From: Heterotrichella gracilis
Taxonomy: Eukaryota; Sar; Xanthophyceae; Tribonematales; Xanthonemataceae
DNA length: 64,000 bases
Reading direction: 5' to 3'
Assembly: GCA_032358255.1 (NCBI GenBank)
Contig: JAULBX010017081.1
Location: 25,519-89,518, forward strand
Notes under the pieces: generated by a model
Told to the model about the DNA's origin: nothing
The model's database searches: none
The model's input: only the letters and a program-made list of their open reading frames with translations
Shown: one piece after another, positions 10,150-21,600 of the stretch
Layout: each line of letters begins with the position of its first letter
How positions within the stretch are numbered: the first letter of the stretch is position 1
Made by a program: the position numbers and the translations under genes

Positions 10150-13090
10150 AGGGTATTGCAGCTAGGGTATTGCAGCTAGGGTGCTGCAGCAGGCGTCGCT
10201 TTGGGATGGGGCGGATGGTGGCGGCTGTATGCATGCCATGGGATGCGGGGCAAGCAGCCGGTGGAGGTGCGGTGGAGAGGGTGTAGGGCTTGCGGAGGGG
10301 TTGGATATGGAGCGTAGTGGGTGGGGCATGCAGCGGGAAGGGCTTAGGGTGAAGCAGGGAGGGTTTGCGGTTTAGGGTTTATGGCATGGGGTTGCAACAG
10401 GGAGGGATAGGGGTGAGTATGCAGCGTGCACTCCCATTCAGGGGCCAGGGGGTGGACGTATATGTCAGATGCAGGAATGCTCTGGATGACATATTAGCGC
10501 ATTTGCAAGCAGCCATCCTCCTGCCGCAGCATCAGTGGGGTTGTAGGGTTTTAGGGTTTAGCACATTTGCAAGCAGCCATCCTCCTGCCGCAGCATCAGT
10601 GGGGGCTTTGGCACTAACGTTGCTGTAGTGAATGGCATGTTGAAGCGCAATCAGACCCCAGTGGAGTGGTAGAGGCAGCTGAGGTTGGATAACGCAACTT
10701 CCTATCTGGTTGTTGTATTCAAACTCAGCTGGCGTTAACATTCCGCTAGATTCTGATTGGTGTACAGTATTGATTGTTTTCTCCATTTTCTCTGACATTC
10801 TTGTGTGGGGCGCCATGTGGGGATTGAGGTCCACAGCATTTTCTGAGATGGTGTGCTACGCTACCGGCATCGTATGGCATTGGCTGGCAAGTGTCCCACA
10901 CTGCCCTAATTGGTTTACCCTGAATATGCAAAAATAGCCTGGCACTTGAACGGCATTCATGCCGTTGAAGTGCCAAACTATTTTTGTATTCAAGGTAATC
11001 TGAGGACTCATGCTCAGAGCGCACTGCGGGGAACTTGCAAGCCAATAGTTTTACGTTGGTAGCCTAGCGGAGTACACCAATTTGTCAAATGCTACGACAG
11101 TGTAATAATGAAGTTCATGTCTTGTATAGCCTGGAATGCATGGCATTGCCTTGCATAGCAGCGGCTGGTGACGATGGATGCATGGATGGAGCTGTGCATG
11201 CTGTTTGCTACGATAATCACTGCAGGCAAGAAACTGCTGCAGTACAGGAGTTGCATTAGTGAGTAACGCTGTTGATTAGACATGAACCCCATTGGCAAGT
11301 CATGCCATTTCCACCTGCACTGAAGCCTGCAGGAGCTATTAGAAGTGGTATGCGTGCAGACCGGTGGTTTACATGTCTTATCGTCAAACTGCGCAGGAGA
11401 TTAAATCCCCATGTAATCCCTGGGAGTACTCAGGACGTCCCTACCTCACTTAAATCCTAGGAGCCTCGACCAAGCGGGATACTGCATGCACGGGAAGGCT
11501 TTTCGGCCCCAACGTCTTCTGTAAAGTGCAATGCAATGCACAGGGCCTGACCCTCGTGGGCAATCCTCAGGAGGCTGCTGGCCCTGGGGCGGTTGTTGAT
11601 GTCCATGGTCAGTCCACACAATTGTTTTTATTGAAATTCCGTTCGAAACATGTAATGGGTTTTCAAACCAGCACTTTAAAGGTTTATGGTTTAGGGTTTA
11701 CCTGACAGTACAGTGTACTGTGGCACCAACCTGAGGTTGACAATGACAAGGACATAATGCAACATCATGTTATCACGAGTCATTTATGAACACTCTCACA
11801 GGCTGCAATAGTCACTTTACGGTATTACGCTCTATGATTGGAACTCCAAACAGCACCCAAAGACGCACTGGGATGGTCAGACAGACTGCCTATGGTATCT
11901 ACACGCGCGCTCACATTTGCTAGTGTACAAGGAAGAACAACGAGCGGACTGATAGCAGAAACACAGTTTTGTCTCAGACACCTCGCAGCGATGTTCACAG
12001 CAAAATGAAAGTATCCCCTCGCAGGCCCTAGTTGGTGGAGGGGAAGCAGTGCAAGCTTGAGAGTGCTCCCCAGCTTTAAAAGACGCCGAGTACACACAAC
12101 ATGTTGAGGTATGATACCAACTTTCAGGTTTGGCTAGGAAAATGGATACAATGGACGTTGGAACCCCCGTGCAACTGGCTTGCACACCCCAGGCTATAAT
12201 AAAGAGGGAGTGTCGGGGGCAGCCTAGATTCTGAGAAATAGCCAACTTTAAAGGTCCCCAATACACGCCCAGCATGCATTCAGTGCTGTGGCCGATATGG
12301 TACAACAAGTATTCGAGCCGCACATGCAGCAGGCTAATCCCAGCTGATCCAAATAAAAACCCCACATGTAACAAGCCGCAAAAGCACCAAGTGGCCATGC
12401 ACGGGAATGCTCGTTGAAATGTAAGGAACCCTATCAGCAGTGGATTAGGGGGGAAGGGGGCAAACCTAAGCCAAATGCTCGACACCCACATGACACCCAT
12501 CCACATTGTAAGGGGAGGGAAAGGCAAATTCTCCCAGAAAAATCCCCATGCACTGCACTGCAAAGGCAAATTCTCCCTTGAAAATCCCCACGAAAATCCC
12601 CATGCACTGCACTGCAAAAGCAGCCAGGGTGAACGCTCCTGGTACACACGCCGGGTAGTGGGCAGCCCCCCAAAAGCAAGGTTACACCCTACAAGAAGAA
12701 AACGCGAAAATTCCAAATTGCAGTTCAGCACGTGGTATTACCTGGCAATACGCCAACGATTGGCAATTATCATCTCTGCAACTGTTGGAAATGCTCCCCC
12801 GCCAGGCCACTGTGCCTCGCTGCACCCCCTTTCCACACTACCTGTACAATCCGTGCTCCCCCCAACAGCTGGTATCGGTCTCCCCCCAAGCCCCCATCGC
12901 CTCTCACTCCCCATGATGAACCCCATCCCCTCACAATCTGCTTCACGTGTGCAACCAGGATGGGCGAGCGCCAGGATGAACAACCAGTGTCCCCTCACAG
13001 CTGTTTTTGTGTACAACCCCCCTCCCCTCCCTCTCACCCTCCCCGCGTTTTCACCCAACCCACCCCCCTCCCACCTACAGCGCCCCACCC
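10150..13090. other. Intergenic DNA between kinase-like and MATE genes
   Basis: No gene is recognised. Long open stretches at 11877-12731 (-) and 12475-13131 (+) lack family features. Three tandem TATTGCAGCTAGGG-like units lie at 10150-10190. A partial direct repeat of about 40 bp (CCCCATGCACTGCACTGC core) lies at about 12515-12620. Pyrimidine-rich DNA fills 12790-13120, next to the MATE 3' end. Confidence 0.5.
10497..10604. repeat. 44-bp direct duplication with a telomere-type tract at the junction
   Basis: Positions 10497-10540 and 10561-10604 match at all but one or two bases. The 20 bases between them are essentially TTTAGGG-type repeat. This is the simplest and youngest-looking example of the duplication pattern, and it lies outside any recognised exon. 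Confidence 0.9.
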
Positions 13091-16000
13091 TCAAAGCTGT
13101 TTCCTGTCCGGCCCCCCCTCCTCGACCTTGACCGGCAGCAAGGGGGGTACAGGACTGTCTGGGGAGTGGTAGCGCCACAGCAGGGTGGCTGCTCGCCCCC
13201 CCATGAGCAGCGCCAGGGCCAGCCACACCCCTTGCAGACCCATGCCCGTGCCCTCCACCCCCAGGAGCGCGGCTACAGTGGCGGTGGCAGCCAGCAGCAT
13301 GGCACCTGGGACAGGGGAAATGGGGCGAATTAGGGTTTTAGACTAGGGGTTCTGCACATGAGGTTTTGAACAGCATTTATGGCGCAATGGTGCGAATGGG
13401 ACTGGGGTTTCACATTCCGGCATGTGGTGGCTTTATGAGCTCTAATCTTGATATAGATTGCCCGGGGGAGAGAAACCAATGCCACCTTTCAATGCCGGTA
13501 CCGACAGGCTCCAAGACCGCCATCCCAACCCACCTACCACGCACTTGAAGTGCAATGCCCCTACCATCCAGCACAAAAAAACTGCATGTGACCACTACCC
13601 AGGCAGCATTGGTCACCGTCAGCAGCAGGCAGCAGAAAAATACCCCATCCTCCACCACCACTACCACAGCCACCACCACCACCAACCACCTGCCACAACA
13701 ATTGACGTCAGACGCACCCACCAGCACCCCATCCAGCACATAGACCACAGCATTCACCGCCACCCTGGCCATCACTAGCGGCAACAGCAACAACACATCT
13801 CATCCTCCACCACCACCACCAAGCCACCACCACCACCACCCACCTGCCAGGAACTTGAAGTCCGAGGCCCCAACCAGCACCCCATCCAGCACATACACCA
13901 CCGCGTTCACCGGCAGCATCGCCACCGCCAGCGGCAGCAGCGAAAACACCATCGCATCCACCGCGGCATCGTCCGTGAAAATGGTGGGGATCAGCGGCGC
14001 AGCCGCCGCGTAGCCCAGCGCCAGCGCCACACCCATGGCTACCCCCAACTCAAGGAGTCGGTCCGAGACTGCGCGTGCGCGGTCGGGGCGGCCCTGGCCG
14101 AGGTTGGCGGCCACGAGGGTTTGGCCGGAGATGGCGAGGGAGTCGACCACCATGGAGGAGAGCAGCCACAGCTGCATGAGGATCTGGTGGCTGCCCGCAG
14201 GGACCGCACCCAGCCTGCAAGAAATAAGTTCTTCAGTGTTTAGGGTACTGCGGGGAAGGGTGGCATTGCCAAGTGGAAGCAGTGTGCGGGGCAAAATGCT
14301 TGGTATGGGTTTAGGGTGTAGGGTTTAGGTGAGGGAGTCCACCACCATGGAGGAGAGCAGCCACAACTGCATGAGGATCTGGTGGCTGCCGGCGGGGACC
14401 GCACCCAGCCTGCAGGCAGATGTAAGGGTTTAATGCTCAGGCCATTGTGCGACGAAGAGGGGTGCAGTGCCAGGGGGTTGGGTGTGGGAAAGGGTGGGAG
14501 GGTGTGTGTGGGTACTATGCATAGGGGGTAGGCAAGCCACTCAGCCACACAGGCGGTCAGCAGCAAGGCTAGGGTTTTCGCACCTTGTGGCGGTGGCCGC
14601 AGCTAGGGTTTTCGTCCCCAGCAGGAGCGCGGTGCGCATGAGGACAGCCCCCCCTGCCTTGAGCAGCGGCGCATACTCCTCGTATAGCTTGTCCAGTTGG
14701 ACCGATGGCGGGGGCCACATCACTGCGCGAGCCATGGGTGCGGCTTAGGGTTTGCTACGTAGGTACAGGGTATAGGGTTTAGGGTTTAAGGTGAACAGAG
14801 GTTGGGGTCACGTCGCTTTGACAGCCAGGCGTGGTAATTCAATTTGGGCATGGTAGTTCAATTTGCAAAATGTGCAGCCCACAGTGCGAGGGTGATGCCG
14901 CACAAACCCCAAACCCTACACCCTACACCAAGAACCCTACAATTCTACACGCCAATTTGCTCCTGCTTTGCCTAAGATGAGCATACCGTCCCGTGTGCAT
15001 GCCTGCAACGCACGATGCACACCAAAACCCTAAACCCTAAACCCTACAACTCAACGCACCTATTTGCTCCTGCTTGGTGGTCAGGATGGCCAGATAGGCA
15101 ATGGCAGCCACCCACTCGGCAGTGGTGGTGGCGATGGCGGCGCCGTTGGGCCCGTACCCCCACCCAAAGATGAGCAGGCAGTCGAGTGCCAGGTTGATCA
15201 GGTTGGCGCCCACGGTGATGTAGAGCGGCGTGCGCATGTCTGAAAGCCCCCGGAACAAGCCCTGGCCTACTGTCATGAGGAGCACCGCGGGCGCCGCTAT
15301 CGCCCTGCATGGGGAGTACAGAGAATCACATTTTAGCAGGCAGGGCTAGGGTGTTGAGCAGATACAAGTCCTGCCCACATACAGGGGTACACTGCGTCAA
15401 CCCTTTAGGGTTTAGGGTTTAGGGTCAAGCTCATGTCCGACAGATCCCGGAACAGGCCCTGGCCTACCGTCATGAGGAGTACCGCGGGAGCCGCTATCGC
15501 CCTGCATGGAAAGGGCATACGGTTTAGGGTTGTGCACGTCTGACTGCTAATCTGGCTGAATTGCTGGAATGCATATAACCAACTAACTAACATAACCAAA
15601 CGGTTCCGCGGCTTATCAGACATGCGCATGCTTAGACCCTAAACCAAACCCTAAACCCTAACAGGGTGGGCGTTTATGGGCAGAACTTGTAACCTGCGCA
15701 GCAAACTCGCCCCGCTTGCTGACTCTGACTGTAAAAGGCAACCTAGTATATCCTTGTGGAACATCTCTTGGTAACACACTCCTTGCCTGTATTGGAGGCA
15801 TTTCCGGGACCCTGGTGCAGACCGCATGCACCCACACCCCGAACCCCGAATCATAGACCCTACACCCCTTGCCAGTACTGCTTGTACTCTGCCTGCAGAC
15901 CTCCCCGTCCCCACCACTACCCCCACACCCCCACGCCCTCAACCCTACATCCCCCCTTGCCTGTATTGGAGGAACTCCAGGGACACTTCGTGCAGGCTGC

Positions 16001-18100
16001 CTGTCTCCACCCCCGCCCCCATCAAGCTCAGCGCGCCATCCGCCCAAAATGTGAGGGCTCCCGTCAGGCCAAACCCCAACACGAGGGCTAGCCCGAGGGC
16101 CTGGTAGGCGATCCGGCCCGCCTGGGCAATACCAAGGACAACGTGTTGAGTGGAGGGTCAACCAGTGGGTGCCAGGCTATAATCGGCAAAGCCGCTGTTT
16201 CCAGTGCCGAGCAAATGTCTTGCACAGGCTCAACGCTGCTTAGAAGCGTCGTGCAAAGGTTCCCCAACACCGCCAGATGGTGTAACCGGTGCCACAGATG
16301 TTATGACCAGTGCATTGGGCCGCAAGTGGCATGAAAATATTGTGGCGTATCCAGATGTTGCACAGGCGCTTACAACCGGTGCCATAGATGGTATGTAGGA
16401 GAGTTCAACACCATCGTGCTTGGGGCCGCATGTGCAAGGCTGGCTGCTCACATGGACGCATGGATGGGAGTGCGTGGAGCCGCTACCTAGCTCTAATAGA
16501 CGGTGTCATGCTTTTTTGGTGGGTGGGTGCAAAACTGTGGCTCACCTGCTCCCGCTGGTTGCCCGCCGCTGCCGCTGCCACAAGCGGCGTGGTTGCTGTC
16601 GCCAGGAAGTTGAAAACCACAAACGCAAAAGTGAACAGCGCCGTGTTCACTCCCAGCGCAGCCTGCATTGCACAGCTTTGTCAGTACATTAACATACCAC
16701 TACAGTTGCATGCGTGCCTCGGGGAGGATGAAACAACCAACCACGCCATCCTGCAGGAATGTGGCGTGCGGCATCAAGTTCTTGAGCTAGAATGGCTCTG
16801 TCAATACTGCAGCGACGGCTATTGTGTGCGATGAGTCAGGTCCCTCTGACTGCATAGCGCAAGGGCAGAAGCTGGGGTCACTGAGCCACTGTGCACGGTA
16901 TCGCTGCAGGTGGGATCCTGCTGGGCCAAGTCAGCCCTTATGGGGTGCAATATATAACCTGATTGGCGCCGCGCATGCAAAGCCAGTTGAATCACTTGAT
17001 TGTATCTGCCCTGATGCATGTAATAAACTGACTACAGTTGGGTTTTAGGGTGAAACCACGCTGCTGCACAGCACTCACCAGGGCGTTGGGTCCTAGCCGG
17101 CCCACAAACGCGGTGTCCACCATCGATAACAGGGGGTCAGCTGCCAGCGCAAGCACTGAGGGGATGGCGAGCGCAAAGATGGCTGGGTCATGGGGGCTTT
17201 GCAGCCAGCGCTTCCACTTGGGCGGCTCCTGGGTTGGTGTGCTGACTTGGACCTCCACCAGCACAGCTGCTGCCTTTTTGCACACATCGCGCTGCTTGCT
17301 TGACCTGGGCCGCTGGACCCCCGGCAGGGCTGAAAACGTTTCTACAAGGTAAGGATGAATTGAGGGTTGGAAGCAAGGGTCTAGGGCCTAGGGCCTCAGG
17401 GCTGAGGCAACAGGAGGGTTTCAGTTAACCCCTTTTGTAGGCACACAGGTTAAGCGACCTAAGGCACCCATAAAACATTAGGAAAAATTGTAAAGCGTTT
17501 CTGCAAGGTGGAGGTGCAAATTCAATAGGACTGGACTAGAGGTAAAGGGCTGTGACAACTGGGGTTTCAGAGTTGGCACCCAAGGTGTTCCATCATGCCA
17601 CACAACTTACGCCCACTCAACCACCCACAAAACACAAGAACACTGCACCAGGTCCACTACTTTCATACACAGCTTCTAATCGCCTCCATGCATACGTGAT
17701 CTGTGGATGCAGATCTCCCGTTCAAACCCCAAAATCCAGATGAACCGAGATGCCATCGTTCCATAGAGAGGAGCCCTTTCCACTCTGAAGTGCATCGGTT
17801 TTCCGAAACGAGGTTTTTCTGTGTGTACCCACCTTTTGGTTCTGTCCCTTGCGGTCTCAAGTCCGACGCTGCTTTCACTGACCCAGCTGGACGAGAGGGT
17901 AACGAGGCTGGACCCTGTTGGGGCAAACACCGAAAGTGCAGACGACTGTGGCCGAGCCTGGAGCTCTTTGCGGGGATTCTCTGCAGTTGGTAACGGTTGG
18001 AGTGGGCAGGGCTGGCTGGCGTTTCTCCAGAGGCCCTCAACGGAGAGCACGACGGAGTTGGGGTTGTATACAACATGTTACGGGTCGGACATAGGGCCAT
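13091..18100 (-). CDS. MATE-family efflux transporter, plastid-type, 8 exons
   Basis: Multidrug and toxic compound extrusion (DTX-type) antiporter. Exons in gene order are 17833-18100, 17079-17329, 16546-16662, 15961-16121, 15060-15304, 14584-14722, 13844-14214 and 13091-13305; all phases fit (588 aa). The first 90 or so residues are rich in Ser, Pro, Arg and Ala with few acids, a chloroplast transit peptide by inference. Then come IFALAIPSVLALAADPLL and VDTAFVGRLG (MATE TM1-2), TATTPLVAAAAAG, a GQGLFRGLSD motif, GWGYGPNGAAIAT, and the second half with GQTLVAANLGQG and the last helices. The intron after exon 4 has a GC donor (CAG|GCAAGG), fixed by phase and homology. The first ATG in the 5' exon frame was chosen as start; exon 1 is the least certain part. 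Substrate unknown. Divergent from the copper ATPase. Confidence 0.9.
13690..13795 (-). pseudogene. Relic copy of MATE exon 7 end
   Basis: A diverged copy of the end of exon 7 (VNAVVYVLDGVLVGASD) lying downstream of it in gene sense. Microsatellite (CCA)n runs at 13657-13700 and 13803-13845 flank it. Confidence 0.85.
14326..14413 (-). pseudogene. Relic copy of MATE exon 7 start
   Basis: Near-identical copy of the first 80 or so nt of exon 7, including the CTGCAG acceptor, upstream in gene sense and next to a TTTAGGG tract. Confidence 0.85.
14945..14990 (-). pseudogene. Relic copy of MATE exon 5 end
   Basis: A short decayed copy of the end of exon 5 (the AATTTGCTCCTGCTT core on the + strand), downstream of that exon in gene sense. 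CCCTAAA tracts lie between it and the exon. Confidence 0.65.
15420..15512 (-). pseudogene. Relic copy of MATE exon 5 start
   Basis: Copy of the exon 5 start with its ATGCAG acceptor (AAPAVLLMTVGQGLFR coding). It then breaks into a TTTAGGG tract. Confidence 0.85.
15778..15905 (-). pseudogene. Two relic copies of MATE exon 4 end
   Basis: The better copy (about 15778-15836) repeats the exon 4 end and its GC donor (TACAG|GCAAGG in gene sense). A weaker one follows at about 15866-15905. That the GC donor is copied too argues it is not a sequencing error. Confidence 0.7.
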
Positions 18101-18662
18101 ATGTTGCGACCACAACCTTGACAGGTCAGTGACTGCCTGCTTCGCCTTACACGGGTGGATGTCAGGTGGTTCAGCGGTTGTTACTTTGCACACAATCCCT
18201 AGGTGGGCGCAACGTCCAAGCGTTTTTAAAGTTTGGCTGCAACACCCACGCCACAAGGGGTAGTGCGTGAAGTCAAGCGAAACACGGGAGGAAGGAGAAT
18301 TTAAATAGGATTAAATTTGTTATCAATCGATTTTTGCTTCGAAAAGCTAGGAATTATGTAAAGGCGCCACCTGGCAGCACTTTTTCGATCAATCACGTGC
18401 CAAGATAGCCTCCTTGCGATAGGCCCAGGAAGAAGGCTTGACAACAGCCTTCTAAACCCCGAAAAGAAGCTACAAGCAAAGCCCAAGTCCCCATTATTGT
18501 CCAGCGTTGGGTTCTTGCTCCTCCCAGTGAACGCCACATCGTTCGTAGGCTGTGCCGAACTGCACGACGGTCCTCCACACCCACATAGCAACCAGGGCAT
18601 GTACCCAGCGCTACCCTCGTAACCCATAGTTTTCCCTTCGCATCCCTGGGTTATGTAACGCC
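18101..18662. promoter_or_regulatory. Shared intergenic region of divergent MATE and copper-ATPase genes
   Basis: 562 bp separate the two start codons, so both promoters and 5' UTRs must lie here or in 5' exons not detected. I see no certain TATA box and no copper-response GTAC cluster, and no CCCTAAA repeats. Shared control is only a possibility from the layout. Confidence 0.4.
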
Positions 18663-21600
18663 ATGACAGCGCTGGCCAGCCTGCTGACGAGGCCCAGCAC
18701 GCTCACGCACTGCGGCAGGGCAGTCTCTGGCACCAGTCGACGCAGCTTGGCCCCCAGGCCCCTGCTGCAATGCCCCCCCGAGCTCCTGCGTTCGTGGCCC
18801 GTCAAGCTTGGGATGAGGTCTCTTCGGGCGAGCCAGCTGAGGCCGATGCTCCTTGCATCGAGGTGTACCGCTTGCCATGAGCCCACCGCGAATGGGAAAC
18901 CCCATGCCCACGCCCATGGGCCCCATACACACACACCGTCCTGCTTTCAAAGCATGCGCAGCGCTGCAAGGAACTGGTCAAGGAGCTTCAGCATCGCGGC
19001 GGTGGGGGGTGGCGGTGGCAGCGTGGGGATTGGGAACGGCTTTGGTGGGGGCGGGGACGGTGGGGGCGGTGGGGCAGGTGCCAGTGCAGAGGGTGTGGAG
19101 GCAACCACTGCCCTGCCTCTGGATGTTGACAAGGCCATGGAGGAGGTGGTCCTGCTGGATGTGTCAGGTAAGAAAGCCTTGCATTTTCATTACGATGCTC
19201 TGCTTAAGCTGGATGCTGCACCTACCAAGTGGTTATGTTGGATTTGGTGTTGGGTGAAGCTTACAGCGCCAGCAGTTGGCGCTAAGGTCAGGGCCACGCG
19301 GGCTGACATCACCCAGTAGGACCTTGAATGCGCAAACATCAGCATGCTGTAAGTTAGGACCAGGGCACATCCTTTTTTTGCGCGGCTTTTGCATAGCTGG
19401 CTGCCATCTGGCTGTGCTGACGGAACGCATTGGTTACAATGCGTTGGATTTTTCCTGTACACATGCGTGGCGGTGGTGGGTGTTATTGCGGTATCGTGCA
19501 CCGCCTTGCACACCCCAGTGCCTAACCCAGCCCCCCTGGTGCAGGCATGAAGTGCGGGGGCTGCGTGAGCCGCGTGCGGCGCATACTGGAGGAGCAGACG
19601 ATGGTGAAGCAGGTGCGAGGCGTTTTGAACCCTAAACAATTACCCCTAAACCTAAACCCTCGCACCCCCTGCATACCGGAGGAGCAGACACTGGTGAAGC
19701 AGGTGAGAGGCATAGCAACCCATGGCGCGGCCGCATTGGGCATTGAACCCTAAACCTAGACCCTCGTAGCCACCCATGGCAAGCGTGGACCAGGTGGGGC
19801 CAACCAGGCCATTAACCCCTAAACCCTAATTCTCCCGCCCCCTGCATACTGGAGGAGCAGAACATAGTGAAGCAGGTGTAGCAACCCGTTGCGTGCGGGA
19901 CCAGGCGGGTCCCGACCTGGCCAACCTGGTCATTTAAACCCTTCAAGGCTGCTGTTAAGCTCAACCCATGACACTGCATGGCAATGTGTCACAGCGTTGT
20001 GGTTGTGCCATAAAACCCTGACGCTAAACCCTCCCGCCCTCTGCAGGCTGCGGTCAACCTGGCCACCGAAACCGCGCTGGTGCGCGTTCTGATGCCTCCT
20101 GGGGCGCCTACCGGCAAGCAGGTGGATGGTGCGCTGGCCACAGTGGGGCAGTCACTCGCAGAGGTAAGGAGAGCATGACAAATCCCCAGGAGTTGGCATA
20201 TTAAAGAGGCAGGAATGCATGCACATGGGGTGTCGGCTCGTGGTGCGCTGCATTAAACGAGGCTCGTGGGGTTGGAATAACAAGCTTTTGGTGAAACTGA
20301 GGAGGTTTTGCCGGAGGTGATTTCATTTATCCCCTCTGGACGCCTATGATAACGTTCCTTAAAATGTATAAACCATACACTATAATAATATCTAGACATG
20401 CGCGAACGAGTGGCGTTGACTTGCAGCCCGAAAGTAGTGTGGGTACAAAGCAAAGGGTTCGGTGGAGTTTGCCAGTAGGGATAGGGTTTGCCACGAGGGT
20501 TTAGGGTTGGGCACCAGGGGCACAGGGTTTGCTGTGCTGGTTTAGGGTTTTGCCGAGGTCGGCAACGTTTTTCCATCTTTTGGTGCGTGTTGGAGTTTTG
20601 AAGTGTGGATTTCTGGGTTTTCGGGGAGTTGTGTTGACGTTTTGGATGGGGCATGGCACAGGTGCTGACGGGGTCTGGTTTCAAGTCGGGTGTGCGGTGC
20701 GTGGGGGTGACCCAGGCGCTGCTGGCGCAGACGGGGCATAGCCTGGCATAGGCAGGGCATAGCCTGGTGCTGGCAGGGCAAAGCCTGGTGTAGATGAGGC
20801 ATGTGGACATGGCTTGACATGACGGGGCATAGCATGCGGGCGTGGCTTGCCATAGACGGGGCATAGCATGCGGGCGTGGTTTGCCATGGACGGGGCATAG
20901 CATGCGGGCGTGGTTTGCCATAGACGGGGCATAGCATGTGGGCGTGGCTTGGCATGGACGGGGCATAGCATGCGGGCGTGGCTTGCCATAGACGGGCATG
21001 CCTTGGTGTGGGCTGGGCGCATGTGGTGCTGGCTGGTATCGCTGGGGCATAGCCTGGCATGGGCGGGGCATAGCTTGGCAGAGGGAGGGCGTAGCTGGGC
21101 CATGGTTAAGGTCCCCGGACATCTGCTTAGGGGCAGCACAGACTTGCCTGGCATAGTAATGGCAATGGCTTTTCCCAGAGAGTGATATCGTTCGGGGCAA
21201 GGACCCCGTGCGATTTGGGCCCCTGCCAGGTGTCAGGCACTAACCTTGACGGCATGCCCTGAATAAACACTTGCGGTTTGTTTTGGATGAACATTAGGGA
21301 GTGGCGCGGGGCGCCGCTGGCACAGAAGGGCCATATTGGACTTGCATTTTGCATGGTTGACTGGCAGCGTCAGTGTCTAGGTAGGCGTTTGCACAGTGGC
21401 AGCACGCATGTAGCGCATGTATCGAGGGTGAGCTAATTAGGAGTGTGCAAGCGGAAGTGGGCCACTGCATAGGGGGCCTTGCACCCACATGTGAAGGGGC
21501 TGGGTCTGTGCAATTTGATGTCCTTGTAATGGCTCCAGCAAGCCGCCTGGAAGTCTGGTCGTCGGTCAAGAAAGGCTTTTGTGGTGGTTTGGCGAGGAGA

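Noticed and set aside
11877-12731. 284-codon open frame on the minus strand as a gene
   Set aside because: Biased Trp/Cys/Phe composition, a duplicated stretch causing part of the frame, no domain and no splice or start context.
12475-13131. 218-codon plus frame as a gene
   Set aside because: Pro/His-rich reading of pyrimidine-rich DNA, with overlapping open frames on both strands and no domain.
20253-21200. 315-codon minus-strand frame with repeated PRPHAMPR-like peptide
   Set aside because: It is a translation of the minisatellite in copper-ATPase intron 3.
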